Source of the DNA: Bacteroidales bacterium UBA3297
GTDB taxonomy: Bacteria; Bacteroidota; Bacteroidia; Bacteroidales; Paludibacteraceae
Length of the DNA stretch: 64,000 bases
Direction of reading: 5' to 3'
Assembly (NCBI GenBank): GCA_002362105.1
Contig: DETD01000026.1
Coordinates: 20,826-84,825, forward strand
Positions 33,050 through 42,482 of this stretch are shown piece by piece; position 1 is the first letter of the stretch, and each line of letters begins with the position of its first letter. Under the pieces are notes generated by a model. That model was not told the origin of the DNA, did not search any database, and saw only the letters and a list, made by a program, of their open reading frames with translations. Made by a program: the position numbers and the translations under genes.

Positions 33050-36000
33050 ATGAACTATTTGAAGACGCTGATCATTTTGTGTTTTCTGGTGCTGGTTTCG
33101 GCTCCGGCTTCGGCGTATGCAGTCCATAGCTTGAATTTTGTGAATTACCGGACGTCGAACGGACTGGTCGGTAACTGTGTGAACGACTTGGCCATCGACT
33201 CGAGCGGCTTCCTTTGGGTGGCTACCGATTGCGGGTTGAGCCGTTTCGATGGTGCCGTCTTCCGTAATTTCAGTACCGAGACTGAACGCTCAATGCAAGA
33301 CGATGCGGTGTTGCACGTTACGGCGGTCAACGATGGCTCTGTGGTGGTTTCCGGTTATAAGGGCTTCTTTAAAAAGTACAATTGCAAGGCCGACTCGTTT
33401 GTGGGGGTTACGCCTGCCAATTTTTCCCAGACGGTCACCTCGGTCTGTTACGATGGGTTGCGCGATGTGTTTTATGCGCACACCGCTATCGGCACTTTCT
33501 GGAGCCGGACCTCGTCGCAGTTTAGTTTGTGCAACCACCTTAACAAGAAGGGCAGAATCAACCATTGTATGCATATCGATGCCAATGGCAATTACTGGCT
33601 GCTCGACGGCAATTCGCTGACTGTTTACGACAAGTCGGCCAATAAAGTGTTGTTCCAGACGGTAGTGCCGTCGGCTAAGAGGTCGCCCTCTCCCCAATTC
33701 ATACCTCTGCCCGACAACCGGGTGATGGCTTGCGTAAAGGTAAACCAGATTGATATCTATAGAATTTCTTCTCCGACTTCTATCCAGTTGGAAACGTCTG
33801 TCGTTGTTCCTTTCGACGGCCTCAGGTGCGTGCAAAAGGCGGCCGATGGGTCGTTTTGGTATGCCTCCGACGGCGACGGCCTGTGGTACACGGCCGGAGA
33901 ACCGTCTTCAGCCTCTTCTTTCGAAAGGGTGCTGCCTTATGGCGCCGACAATTACGACTTTGGCAAACTCTATGCCCTGCTGGCTGACGCTGATGGCAAC
34001 ATATGGGTCGGTACTCAGAATTCGGGCCTTTGGAAGTATTCGCTGCGTGGAAAAGGACGCTCTTTCTCGTCGGCCGACTTCGGCCTTCCGAATTGTCCGG
34101 CTAATGACTTCTGCCAACTGCCCAACGGAAACATTGTCGCAACCTGCGACGGTTTGGGGCTGTGCGAGTTCTCGGAGACGGAGACGTCTGTAAGGCTTTA
34201 TTCCGCTTCCGACGGCTTGAAAAACAGAAACCTGACTACGGTCTGCTCCGATGCGGACGGTCGCTTGCTGGTTGCTTCGTGGGGTGGTGGCCTGTTTGAT
34301 GGAACGCCTACTAAAAATGGATATACGTTCACGCCTTCCCTTTTCCAAGGTATCGACAACCCAACCTCCAAAATCGCGTCTTCGCACAGGTTCTCGAATG
34401 GCGATGTGTGGGTGCTGACGGGGGGCGACGGTATGTACATCTACCAGAACGGGCATTGGAAACGCCAGTCGCTGGCGCATAACCGCTGTCTGGAACTCTG
34501 GCCTAAGCATTGGCTAGAGGTGGATGGGGAAGAACGGTGGGTTTCGGCCCCTAACTCGTTGTGGAAGTTTGCTGGCGGTCAGTTCTTCCTGTTTAACGAA
34601 AGTTGGTTTATGGGAAGCGGTGCCTACGCCGTTAGCGATATTGTCTACCTCGACAGTATTGGCGTGGTTTGTGCTACCGATAGCGGCCTCTTTATCGTCG
34701 ACGAGGCGAAGCACAAGTTCAACCGCTATGAGAAATGTCCGCACAAACTGGTTTCGTCGATGGTGGTCGACAACAAGGGACGCTTGTTGGTGACTGTAGA
34801 CAACAGCATTTGGCGGTTCGACCTGAAAAATGACTTGGCTGAGCGCTATCCGCGCAATTTCGATATAAACGGGCGCAATTTCTTTGTGCAGCATTCCTCT
34901 TTTTGCAGCCGTAGCGGTAATGTGTATTTTGGTACGGCCAACGGCTTTATCTGTATTACAGAAAAAGACTTCCAAGTCGAGAATGTGGCGCCTTCCCTGT
35001 CTTTCTCACGCATCATGGCCGATGGGGAAAAGGTGTATATAGAAAACGGGCACCATATAACGCTCTCTTACGGCCATAGTTCGTTATCGGTGAGCGTCGA
35101 TATGGTCGATTATTCTCCGCTCCGTTCTCCGCTGGTTTACCGCCTGAACAAGAACGACGAGTGGAAAAATATGCAGCCTGACCAGACCATCAGGTTCAAT
35201 TTTTTGCCAACGGGGCACTATACGATTCAGGTGAAGTGCCTGAATGCGGAAAATGCCGACATTCTGGAACTCTTTGTCGAGGTGGAGGCGCCTTGGTGGC
35301 AGACGTGGTGGTTCCGCTCGGGATGCGTGGCCTTGCTGCTGTTGCTGTTAGGCTGGAGGCTGTACAGCATGAACCGCGACAGAATTGTACTGAAACAGAA
35401 GGTGGAAGAACGGACAAAAGAGCTGAACGACGCGCTTTCGACCAAGAACCGCATTATGCAAGTGGTGGCGCATGACCTTAAAAATCCGGTTTTCGCTATC
35501 TACGGTGCACTGGAGCAGATGCGGATGCGTTCGGCGGTCTGGACGGCCGATGAACGTAATTCGGCGCTCGACAAGGTGATTGAAAGCACCCGGACGGTTC
35601 AGGACGAACTGGGCAAACTGCTCAACTGGGCTACTGCCCGGCAGGAAGAGCAGGTGTGCCACCTGACCAATGTGAACCTTTCTGAACTGGTTGTTTCCGA
35701 AGTGGATTTGCTTCGGTTGCAGGCCCGGGAAAAACAGATTGAGATTGTTTGCAACCTCAATATTACCCGTTATGCCTATGCCGATGCCCGTATGCTCGGC
35801 ACTTCGGTCCGCAATGTGTTGGGCAACAGCCTGAAATTTACGCCTTCTGGCAAAACAATACATGTGCGTGCCTGGCAAGACTCGGCCTTCGCCGTTGTCG
35901 AGATTAAGGACGAGGGGGTGGGCATGTCGCCAGAACAGGTGGAGCGGTTGCTGGCTTCTGAGGTGAACGATTCGACGCGTGGCACGGCTGGTGAAAGTGG

Positions 36001-36967
36001 CTCGGGTTTAGGCGTCGGACTGGCAAAACAGTACATGACGGCTATCGGCGGTGTGCTTGAAATGACCAGCGTGCAGGGCAGTGGTACCACCACCAGGCTG
36101 AAGGTGCCGTTGGCGCAGTTTGTGGTAGAAACGGCTACGAAGAAGAGTGAAGAGCCGTCGATTGAGGCTTCTGTCGATGCCGAACTTTTACGTGGCAACA
36201 CTGTTTTGGTGGTTGACGACGACCCGCTGATTGCCCAAAACATAAAGGGTATGCTCGACGAGTATGTCGATGTGCTGCTGGCCGCTAATGGTGAAGATGC
36301 GTTGGGGGTAGTGGCTGAACATGCAGTCGATATTGTTGTTACCGATGTCGATATGCCGGTGGTGAACGGCTTTGAACTGGGCCGACGCCTACTTTCTGAC
36401 CCCGACACCAATCATATACCTTTGTTGTTCTTGTCGGCCAGAACGGCGGAAAACGACCGTTTGACCGGTTTGCTGACCGGTGCTGTTGACTATATTACCA
36501 AACCTTTCAGCCAAGGCGAACTGTTGATGAAGCTGAACAACATCTTGTTGCTCCGCCAACGCCAGCAACAGCGCTTGTTGAAAGAAATAGGTAAACTGCC
36601 TGCCCCTAGCGAGACTCCGGCAGAGGAGGTGAAAGAGGAACCTGAGAAAATCAATCCGTACCTGTTGAAGGTTATTGATGTGATAAGCGAACATTTTCCT
36701 GACCCTAACTATAATGTTGAATTGCTGGCTTCTGATATGTGCACTTCGCACGTGACGCTTTACCGCAAGGTGAAGTCGCTCTCGGGAAAAACACCGCTCG
36801 ACCTGCTGACCGAGTTCAGGCTCAACCGTGCACACCAGCTGTTGGAAGAGGGAAAGACCGATTTGCAGGATGTTGCCTTCCAAACCGGATTTCCCGACTA
36901 TACGTATTTCTCGCGTAAGTTTAAAGCCCGTTTTGGCTACCCTCCGAAGGATGTCTCGGCACTTTGA
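33050..36967 (+). CDS. Hybrid two-component system regulator (HTCS) 2
   Basis: A 1305-residue paralogue of HTCS 1 with the same architecture: signal peptide, Reg_prop propeller sensor (about 25-640; for example DSSGFLWVATDCGLSRFDG and DADGNIWVGTQNSGLW), Y_Y_Y domain, transmembrane helix (about 755-775), kinase with His808 in VVAHDLKNPVF, ATPase with GESGSGLGVGLA, receiver with phospho-acceptor Asp1099 in TDVDMPVVNG, and a C-terminal AraC HTH. The kinase and receiver parts are much more alike between the two than the sensors, as expected if they detect different glycans. A TATTTTTG -7 box at 33023-33030 is 20 nt upstream. The GH9 pair follows. Confidence 0.96.
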   Translation: MNYLKTLIILCFLVLVSAPASAYAVHSLNFVNYRTSNGLVGNCVNDLAIDSSGFLWVATDCGLSRFDGAVFRNFSTETERSMQDDAVLHVTAVNDGSVVVSGYKGFFKKYNCKADSFVGVTPANFSQTVTSVCYDGLRDVFYAHTAIGTFWSRTSSQFSLCNHLNKKGRINHCMHIDANGNYWLLDGNSLTVYDKSANKVLFQTVVPSAKRSPSPQFIPLPDNRVMACVKVNQIDIYRISSPTSIQLETSVVVPFDGLRCVQKAADGSFWYASDGDGLWYTAGEPSSASSFERVLPYGADNYDFGKLYALLADADGNIWVGTQNSGLWKYSLRGKGRSFSSADFGLPNCPANDFCQLPNGNIVATCDGLGLCEFSETETSVRLYSASDGLKNRNLTTVCSDADGRLLVASWGGGLFDGTPTKNGYTFTPSLFQGIDNPTSKIASSHRFSNGDVWVLTGGDGMYIYQNGHWKRQSLAHNRCLELWPKHWLEVDGEERWVSAPNSLWKFAGGQFFLFNESWFMGSGAYAVSDIVYLDSIGVVCATDSGLFIVDEAKHKFNRYEKCPHKLVSSMVVDNKGRLLVTVDNSIWRFDLKNDLAERYPRNFDINGRNFFVQHSSFCSRSGNVYFGTANGFICITEKDFQVENVAPSLSFSRIMADGEKVYIENGHHITLSYGHSSLSVSVDMVDYSPLRSPLVYRLNKNDEWKNMQPDQTIRFNFLPTGHYTIQVKCLNAENADILELFVEVEAPWWQTWWFRSGCVALLLLLLGWRLYSMNRDRIVLKQKVEERTKELNDALSTKNRIMQVVAHDLKNPVFAIYGALEQMRMRSAVWTADERNSALDKVIESTRTVQDELGKLLNWATARQEEQVCHLTNVNLSELVVSEVDLLRLQAREKQIEIVCNLNITRYAYADARMLGTSVRNVLGNSLKFTPSGKTIHVRAWQDSAFAVVEIKDEGVGMSPEQVERLLASEVNDSTRGTAGESGSGLGVGLAKQYMTAIGGVLEMTSVQGSGTTTRLKVPLAQFVVETATKKSEEPSIEASVDAELLRGNTVLVVDDDPLIAQNIKGMLDEYVDVLLAANGEDALGVVAEHAVDIVVTDVDMPVVNGFELGRRLLSDPDTNHIPLLFLSARTAENDRLTGLLTGAVDYITKPFSQGELLMKLNNILLLRQRQQQRLLKEIGKLPAPSETPAEEVKEEPEKINPYLLKVIDVISEHFPDPNYNVELLASDMCTSHVTLYRKVKSLSGKTPLDLLTEFRLNRAHQLLEEGKTDLQDVAFQTGFPDYTYFSRKFKARFGYPPKDVSAL

Positions 36968-37024
36968 AAAATTTACAACACCTGTTTGAAAAAAAAACAG
37001 CATTTCATAACCAGCTGCTAACTA

Positions 37025-37032
37025 TAACTTTG
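37025..37032 (+). promoter_or_regulatory. -7 box upstream of the first GH9 gene
   Basis: TAACTTTG lies about 90 nt before the chosen ATG at 37122 and upstream of the alternative start at 37047. No TTG is found at normal spacing. Confidence 0.5.
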
Positions 37033-37121
37033 CGACAGAATCAGCCGTGATGGATGGACCTGTCGGTGATTGGTGTTCCATTTTAAATACGGCATCTTGT
37101 CTAATACTAAGAATGATGCTT

Positions 37122-38951
37122 ATGAATAAACGAATACTTGTTTCTACAGCTATTATAGCTGCTTCGCTTTACACAATAGAAGTCGCCCAGGCACAGGACG
37201 ATTTCGCATTTACGACCGATCAGTACCAGAAGGCGCTGTGGATGACCACACGTTTCTACGGGGCCCAGCGTTCCGGCTATGGGCCAAACTGGCTGACGGC
37301 AACCCACGAACCAACCAACGTCCCTGCCGAGTGGTTAGATTATGCCGCAAATGCGGTGAAGGGTGTCTCTTATATTAAGGACGCCGACCCTCAAGATGGC
37401 TATGATTTGACGGGTGGTTGGTTCGACTGTGCCGATTATGTGAAATTCGGCCAGACCGAATTTTATTCTGCTTATGTGTTGTTGTTGGGCTATAGCGAGT
37501 TCCCTAAGGGGTACGGCGACTATTACAGTGCCGACTACAACGGCTACATTGGTAGCAACGACTATTCTTGGGAAGGAAAGGCGGGCGTGCCTAACGGTAT
37601 TCCCGACATCCTCGACGAGGTAAAATATGCCACCGACTACTTTATGAAGTGTATGCGTGCCGTCGATACCTTCTATTACCAGGTTGGTGAGGGTGGCATC
37701 GACCACAAGGTGTGGTGTACCTCGGTCTTCAAGTCTGCCCTCCCTAAAGCGTTGGGTGGTGAGGCCGAAGGCTCGCGTACGGTTTACCGCATTAGCGCTA
37801 GGGGTACTTCTATGGTGGCCCTTTGCGGCGCTTCGCTGGCTGCAATGTCGCGCCTCTATCGTCCATACGATGCGGCTTATGCCGACCTTTGCCAGAAAAA
37901 GGCGAAAGTGGCTTACGACTACATTATGGAGAATCTCGAGGGTAATATTGGTGCTCCCGGCGGTTTCTATGGCGCTAAGGGCCGATATGAACCCGACTGC
38001 ACCATCTTGCTGATGGAGTTGTTCCGTGCTACGGGAGACTCTAGCTACGTTGAACTGGCTTTGGACCCCGATGAAGGTTTTGCCAGCTTTATGTATGGCG
38101 ATAAAACTTGGAACCACGGCTTCTCGTTGTGTTATGGCAATACCGAAGATCTGGCCTACTACCTGATGGGCAACTACGCTGGGGTGACTCTCGCACAAGA
38201 ACGTCTGAAGAGCTATGTGTTCGACCTTTACAGACCAGCTTCCGGCTACATACTTAACAAAAAGTATGACAAGTGGGGTATGCTCCGTTACCCAGCCAAC
38301 CAGGCTTTCGTATACGGACTTTATAACAAGATGGTAGGCAACCTCGAAAAGGTGGACCCTTACAGCCTGGCCTCTGTGGAGTACATTATGGGCAACAACA
38401 GTGCTAATTTCTCCTTTATCACTGGCTTTGGCGACAAGTATGCGCGCTATCCGCACTATAGAAATGTTTACCTCGACGATTCGAACAACATGAGTGAGTG
38501 CGAAATCGACGACAATCACCGTCAGCTGGGTTATCTGGTGGGTGGCTCGTTCAACCCAGACGAATATCCCGACAATATCAATAACTACCAGACCGGAGAG
38601 GGTGGTATCGACTACAACGCGGGTTTGGTAGGTGCGTTAGGCTACATCAACTCAATTGTTTGCCCGGTTGAACTGGCTGACACCTCTAGCGCGGTGTCTA
38701 AGGTCGATGGCGTGCAAACCTATCTCTATCCGAATCCGACTACCGACTACATCTTCCTGTCGTCAGCTGAAAATGGCAGTGTCCGTGTTACCGTTTCAAA
38801 TGCGGAAGGCCAGCTGGTAAAGCAGGCCGATGCAACTTGGCAGAGCTTGAAAGACAACGGTATTAATGTTTCGGACCTTGTTCGTGGCACTTATGTGTTG
38901 AATGTGGCATCGGCCGCTGGTTCTACAACCAAGTTGTTTGTTAAACGCTAG
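37122..38951 (+). CDS. GH9 endoglucanase with T9SS sorting domain
   Basis: A 609-residue secreted cellulase-type enzyme. The frame is open from 37047, but the ATG at 37122 begins a standard signal peptide (MNKRILVSTAIIAASLYTIE, mature part after AQAQ). The GH9 alpha/alpha barrel starts directly, without an Ig-like domain (YQKALWMTTRFYGAQRSG). The catalytic aspartates are D102 and D105 in GGWFDCADYVKFG, a variant of the usual DAGD. The general acid is probably Glu493 in TGEGGIDYNAG. A Por/T9SS sorting domain begins with TYLYPNPTTDYIFLS and ends in KLFVKR. It follows HTCS 2 and precedes a second GH9 by 26 nt. Cell-surface cleavage of cellulose or other beta-1,4-glucan is likely. Confidence 0.88.
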   Translation: MNKRILVSTAIIAASLYTIEVAQAQDDFAFTTDQYQKALWMTTRFYGAQRSGYGPNWLTATHEPTNVPAEWLDYAANAVKGVSYIKDADPQDGYDLTGGWFDCADYVKFGQTEFYSAYVLLLGYSEFPKGYGDYYSADYNGYIGSNDYSWEGKAGVPNGIPDILDEVKYATDYFMKCMRAVDTFYYQVGEGGIDHKVWCTSVFKSALPKALGGEAEGSRTVYRISARGTSMVALCGASLAAMSRLYRPYDAAYADLCQKKAKVAYDYIMENLEGNIGAPGGFYGAKGRYEPDCTILLMELFRATGDSSYVELALDPDEGFASFMYGDKTWNHGFSLCYGNTEDLAYYLMGNYAGVTLAQERLKSYVFDLYRPASGYILNKKYDKWGMLRYPANQAFVYGLYNKMVGNLEKVDPYSLASVEYIMGNNSANFSFITGFGDKYARYPHYRNVYLDDSNNMSECEIDDNHRQLGYLVGGSFNPDEYPDNINNYQTGEGGIDYNAGLVGALGYINSIVCPVELADTSSAVSKVDGVQTYLYPNPTTDYIFLSSAENGSVRVTVSNAEGQLVKQADATWQSLKDNGINVSDLVRGTYVLNVASAAGSTTKLFVKR

Positions 38952-38977
38952 TCTTACTAGCTGAAAAATACGGGACT

Positions 38978-40684
38978 ATGGTTTTAAGAAAAACGGTTCT
39001 GCTGTCTGCCTTGGTTTCTTCCTTGTCGGCCTTTTCACAGGAGATTTGGATTAACCAGTTGGGCTATAGCACTGGTGGCGTGAAGCGCATCCAAGTGGCA
39101 GGCGGCAATTCTAAGTCGTTCTCGCTGGTGGACGAAAAGACCGGGAAGAAGGTCTTTGAGGGCCGGCTTGGCAAACAGGCTTATTGGGACCTGTCGGGCG
39201 ACAATGTGCAAACTGCCGATTTCAGCAGTTTCGCAAAAGAGGGTACCTACAGGATCAAGGTTGGCGATAAGCGTTCGCATCCGTTTCAAATTGCGCGTAA
39301 AGGCGTTTACGATGAACTGAACCAGTGGGTTATAAAGGCGTTTTACCTCTGGCGGGCGTCAACCCCAATCGAGGCAAAGTACGCTACATTCAAAGGCACC
39401 AGTTTCGCCCGTGCTATGGGTCACCCCGATACGGCGGTCTATTGGAATGCTCCGGCTACTAATGGCGGTATGGCCAATTATGTAGAGCATAAACTTTCCT
39501 CGCCGAAAGGGTGGTACGATGCTGGCGACTATAACAAGTATACAGTAAATGCGGGTTACTCCTGCGAGTTCTTGGGTATGCTGTATGAAATGTACCCTGA
39601 GTTTTATCAGCAGTTGGAATTGAATATCCCAGAATCCGGCAATGGAGTGCCAGACCTTCTAGACGAACTGAAGTGGGAGTTGGACTGGTTGTTGACTATG
39701 CAGGACGAAGACGGCGGCGTCTTTTTTAAACTAACTACAAAAGCCTTTTCAAGGTTCGTGATGCCCGAGTTCGACTTGAACGATCGCTATATGATTGGCA
39801 AGTCTACCACGTCCGCTCTCAATTTTGCCGCAGCTTTGGCAATGGCAGCGCGTCTGTACAAACCGTATGAGGCGCAGTTTCCGGGCTATTCGGGAAAGGC
39901 GCTATCAGCGGCTAAAAAAGCTTTCGAATGGGCGCGTCAGCATCCGTATGTGCCGTTCGCCAATCCGCGCGATGTAACGACTGGCGGTTATACCGACACT
40001 TCTTATGTCGACGAGTTCCAAATGGCGGCTACCGAGTTGCTGGTTACGACAAAGGATGCGCGTTATGCCCAGTACGTCGACCTCGATGCTCTGTTCAACA
40101 CGCCTACCTGGCCTTATGTGGCCACTATGCATTTGCTGCAGTTGCAGCTGCACAGCCGCGAGCTGGAGGGGTTGGTCGATGTGAAGAAGGTGGAACGCCA
40201 GTTCGTAAAACTGGCCGACAGCCTTTACACGGCTCACCACCAGTGCGTGGGACTGATTCCGATCGATGTGTTCCGATGGGGCAGTAACTGCGAGGTGGCT
40301 GGCGCCGGCTGTATTGCCGGTATCGCTTACCGGGTGACTGGCGACAAGAAATACCTTGGTATGGCAGTCGACTGTTTCGATTATCTGCTGGGACGTAATG
40401 CGACGGGCTATTGCTTTGTATCGGGTTTCGGGTCAAAGTCGCCAAAGAATTTGCACGACCGTCGTTGTGAGGCCGACGGTATAGCTGAACCGCTGCCTGG
40501 CTACCTCTGTGGCGGACCAAATGCGGGCGCGAGAATCGATTGCGGCGAAGAACGCTACTCCAAGTTCCCGGCCAGGTCGTATTTCGATGCGAAGTGCAGC
40601 TATTCGACCAACGAGATTGCCGTCAACTGGAATGCCCCTATGGCGTTGCTGACGGGGCTGATTGTAAATGAAATAGACAGATAA
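38978..40684 (+). CDS. GH9 glycosidase with N-terminal Ig-like domain, no sorting domain
   Basis: A 568-residue enzyme with a signal peptide ending near SLSAFS. A CelD-type N-terminal Ig-like domain follows (about 22-108, starting IWINQLGYSTGG), then the GH9 barrel. Catalytic aspartates are D181 and D184 in GWYDAGDYNKY, and the general acid is Glu546 in YSTNEIAVNWNAP. The C-terminus ends right after the barrel, so it lacks the T9SS domain of its neighbour and is probably periplasmic. Such enzymes often act on cello-oligosaccharides. It is cotranscribed with the first GH9 gene. Confidence 0.88.
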   Translation: MVLRKTVLLSALVSSLSAFSQEIWINQLGYSTGGVKRIQVAGGNSKSFSLVDEKTGKKVFEGRLGKQAYWDLSGDNVQTADFSSFAKEGTYRIKVGDKRSHPFQIARKGVYDELNQWVIKAFYLWRASTPIEAKYATFKGTSFARAMGHPDTAVYWNAPATNGGMANYVEHKLSSPKGWYDAGDYNKYTVNAGYSCEFLGMLYEMYPEFYQQLELNIPESGNGVPDLLDELKWELDWLLTMQDEDGGVFFKLTTKAFSRFVMPEFDLNDRYMIGKSTTSALNFAAALAMAARLYKPYEAQFPGYSGKALSAAKKAFEWARQHPYVPFANPRDVTTGGYTDTSYVDEFQMAATELLVTTKDARYAQYVDLDALFNTPTWPYVATMHLLQLQLHSRELEGLVDVKKVERQFVKLADSLYTAHHQCVGLIPIDVFRWGSNCEVAGAGCIAGIAYRVTGDKKYLGMAVDCFDYLLGRNATGYCFVSGFGSKSPKNLHDRRCEADGIAEPLPGYLCGGPNAGARIDCGEERYSKFPARSYFDAKCSYSTNEIAVNWNAPMALLTGLIVNEIDR

Positions 40685-40805
40685 TAATATATGATGAAGT
40701 ACGGACTACAAATTAGTATCAGACTCAATATACAAATGAGAAACTACATCTAAATCTAAGAAACTACATCAAGTAACCTGTTTCCTTCGTAAGTCTATCT
40801 AAACA

Positions 40806-40843
40806 AAGCAGGACACTCCGTGATGGGGTGTCCTGCTTAATTT
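40806..40843. terminator. Bidirectional terminator between the GH9 pair and metA
   Basis: AAGCAGGACAC (40806-40816) pairs with GTGTCCTGCTT (40828-40838), with TTTTT after it on plus and TTTGTTT on minus. Confidence 0.88.
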
Positions 40844-40860
40844 TTATGGTTGTGTTCCCT

Positions 40861-41781
40861 TTATTGGTGCACTTGCTCTATGTCGTAAGGTGTCAACTGG
40901 TAGACGAAGTAGTTGATCCAGTTGTTGTAGAACAGGTTGGCATGGCTGCGCCAGCGCACAATAGGACCTTTCGAAGGGTCGTCGTCTTTGTAGTAGTGCT
41001 CAGGCATAAGAATGTGCAAGCCTTTGTCGAGATCGCGTTTGTACTCGTTGTCGAGGGTGTTCGGCGCATATTCCGGATGTCCTGTCAGATAGAACTCGCG
41101 GCCACCGCGTGCCGACATCATATAGATGCCCGCCTCTTTCGATTCGCTGAGGATGGTCAGCTCCGGCTCTTTCAGAATGTCGTTCTTGTCTAAACCGATG
41201 TGGCGGCTGTGAGGCACGTAGAACGTGTCGTCGAAACCTCTGAAGATAGGGTGTCTTGGGTCGTTTACCTTGTGCTCGAATATGCCGAAGCATTTTTCGT
41301 CTAGCCGCTTCTTCTGTATGCCGTAGTGGTAGTAGAGGCCGGCAAAGGCGCCCCAGCAGACATACAGGGTCGAGAAAACGTTAGTGCGCGCCCAGTCGAA
41401 GATGGTCTTCATCTCTTCCCAGTAGGTCACCTCTTCGTACTCGTAGTTCTCTAGAGGCGCGCCGGTAATAATCATGCCGTCGTATTTGTGATGCTTCAAC
41501 TCGCTGAATTTCTTGTAGAAGGCCAGCATGTGTTCGACCGGAGTGTGGGTCGACTGGTGGCTTTCCAACTGCATCAGGTCTATTTCTAGCTGTAGGGGTG
41601 TGTTTGAAAGCAAACGGACAAGGTCGGTCTCCGTCGTAATCTTAATTGGCATTAAGTTGAGGATGACAATCTTCAATGGACGGATTTCCTGTGTGGATGC
41701 TTCTTCTGTCGTCTTTACGAAAATGTTTTCGTCTTGCAGCAGTTTGACTGCTGGCAGGTCTTTCGGAATGTTTAATGGCAT
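40861..41781 (-). CDS. metA: Homoserine O-acetyltransferase, MetA family
   Basis: Activates homoserine at the first committed step of methionine synthesis. The 306-residue protein belongs to the MetA fold, with the catalytic Cys142 in YVCWGAFAGLYYHYG, the ITGAPLE segment and HSRHIGL. Position 111 is Glu (GAPLE). In characterised members, Glu here selects acetyl-CoA and Gly selects succinyl-CoA, so acetyl transfer is predicted although the family is often labelled succinyltransferase. A TATCTTTG box on the minus strand at 41855-41862 lies about 75 nt upstream. The divergent cinA-like gene has its own box at 41884-41891. Confidence 0.93.
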   Translation of the reverse strand: MPLNIPKDLPAVKLLQDENIFVKTTEEASTQEIRPLKIVILNLMPIKITTETDLVRLLSNTPLQLEIDLMQLESHQSTHTPVEHMLAFYKKFSELKHHKYDGMIITGAPLENYEYEEVTYWEEMKTIFDWARTNVFSTLYVCWGAFAGLYYHYGIQKKRLDEKCFGIFEHKVNDPRHPIFRGFDDTFYVPHSRHIGLDKNDILKEPELTILSESKEAGIYMMSARGGREFYLTGHPEYAPNTLDNEYKRDLDKGLHILMPEHYYKDDDPSKGPIVRWRSHANLFYNNWINYFVYQLTPYDIEQVHQ

Positions 41782-41906
41782 CGTTACCTCCTTTTTTTAT
41801 GAAAAGTAAGGGCCAAAGTGTGGACTCTTCCCCCCTCACGTATATTTAGGACTGCAAAGATAACCATTATTTTTTTAATTGCGTATTTTTGCATTATCAC
41901 TATAAT

Positions 41907-42425
41907 ATGGTATTTATGCTTGTGGATTTTACAAAGACATGGGATGCGACTGTTGAGGAGGCGGCTAAAATTGTGTTCGACCTGATGCGGGATCGACACC
42001 TTACCCTGGCCACAGCCGAAAGTTGCACCGGTGGAAACATAGCCCACCACATTACCCTGTTGCCCGGCAGCTCTGAGTTCTTCCTTGGGGGCGTTGTCAG
42101 TTATGCCAATTCGGTGAAGAACGGCGTGCTGGGGGTCGATATGGCCGATATAGAAAAATATGGTGCAGTCAGCCAGCCGGTCGTTGAACAGATGGCCGAA
42201 GGGGTGGCGCGCCTGACGGGGGCCGATGTGGCAGTCGCCACGTCGGGAATAGCAGGCCCGGGGGGCGGAACCGCCGACAAACCGGTAGGTACCGTCTGGA
42301 TGGCGGCTGCAAACGGCGAAAAAACAATTTCGCACTGCTTCCATTTCGGAACGGAACGGCAGAAAAATATTGAAAATGCCACTTCTATGGCTTTTTTTAT
42401 GATAAAAGCACTTGTTGATAACTAA
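41907..42425 (+). CDS. pncC: Nicotinamide-nucleotide amidase, CinA C-terminal type (PncC)
   Basis: A cytosolic enzyme that deamidates NMN to NaMN in NAD salvage. The 172-residue protein is a stand-alone CinA C-terminal domain: TLATAESCTGGNIAHHIT, GGVVSYANSVKNGVLGV, SQPVVEQMAEGVARL, ATSGIAGPGGGTADKPVGTVW. The frame continues upstream to a TTG at 41889, which is part of the TATTTTTG -7 box (41884-41891), so the start is the ATG at 41907 or the one at 41916. It is transcribed away from metA and lies ahead of the ribosomal-protein promoter. Confidence 0.92.
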   Translation: MVFMLVDFTKTWDATVEEAAKIVFDLMRDRHLTLATAESCTGGNIAHHITLLPGSSEFFLGGVVSYANSVKNGVLGVDMADIEKYGAVSQPVVEQMAEGVARLTGADVAVATSGIAGPGGGTADKPVGTVWMAAANGEKTISHCFHFGTERQKNIENATSMAFFMIKALVDN

Positions 42426-42441
42426 TTTTTGACTATCTTTG
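42412..42441 (+). promoter_or_regulatory. Promoter of the rpmB-rpmG operon
   Basis: TTG (42412-42414), a 19-nt spacer and TATCTTTG (42434-42441) form a full consensus promoter. It overlaps the last codons of the cinA-like gene and implies a leader of about 180 nt. Confidence 0.78.
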
Positions 42442-42482
42442 CGGTCGATATCCACAAAAGGTATTCTCTCCTTTAAGTGGTT

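Noticed and set aside
31882..40684. SusC/SusD transporter pair in the glucan region
   Set aside because: No TonB-dependent receptor or SusD-like lipoprotein frame exists in either strand; the only barrel is the 215-residue protein at 21587.
40738..40770. Short direct repeat AGAAACTACATC in two copies
   Set aside because: Twelve bases in an A+T-rich gap with no third copy and no spacer pattern; not a CRISPR array and probably chance.
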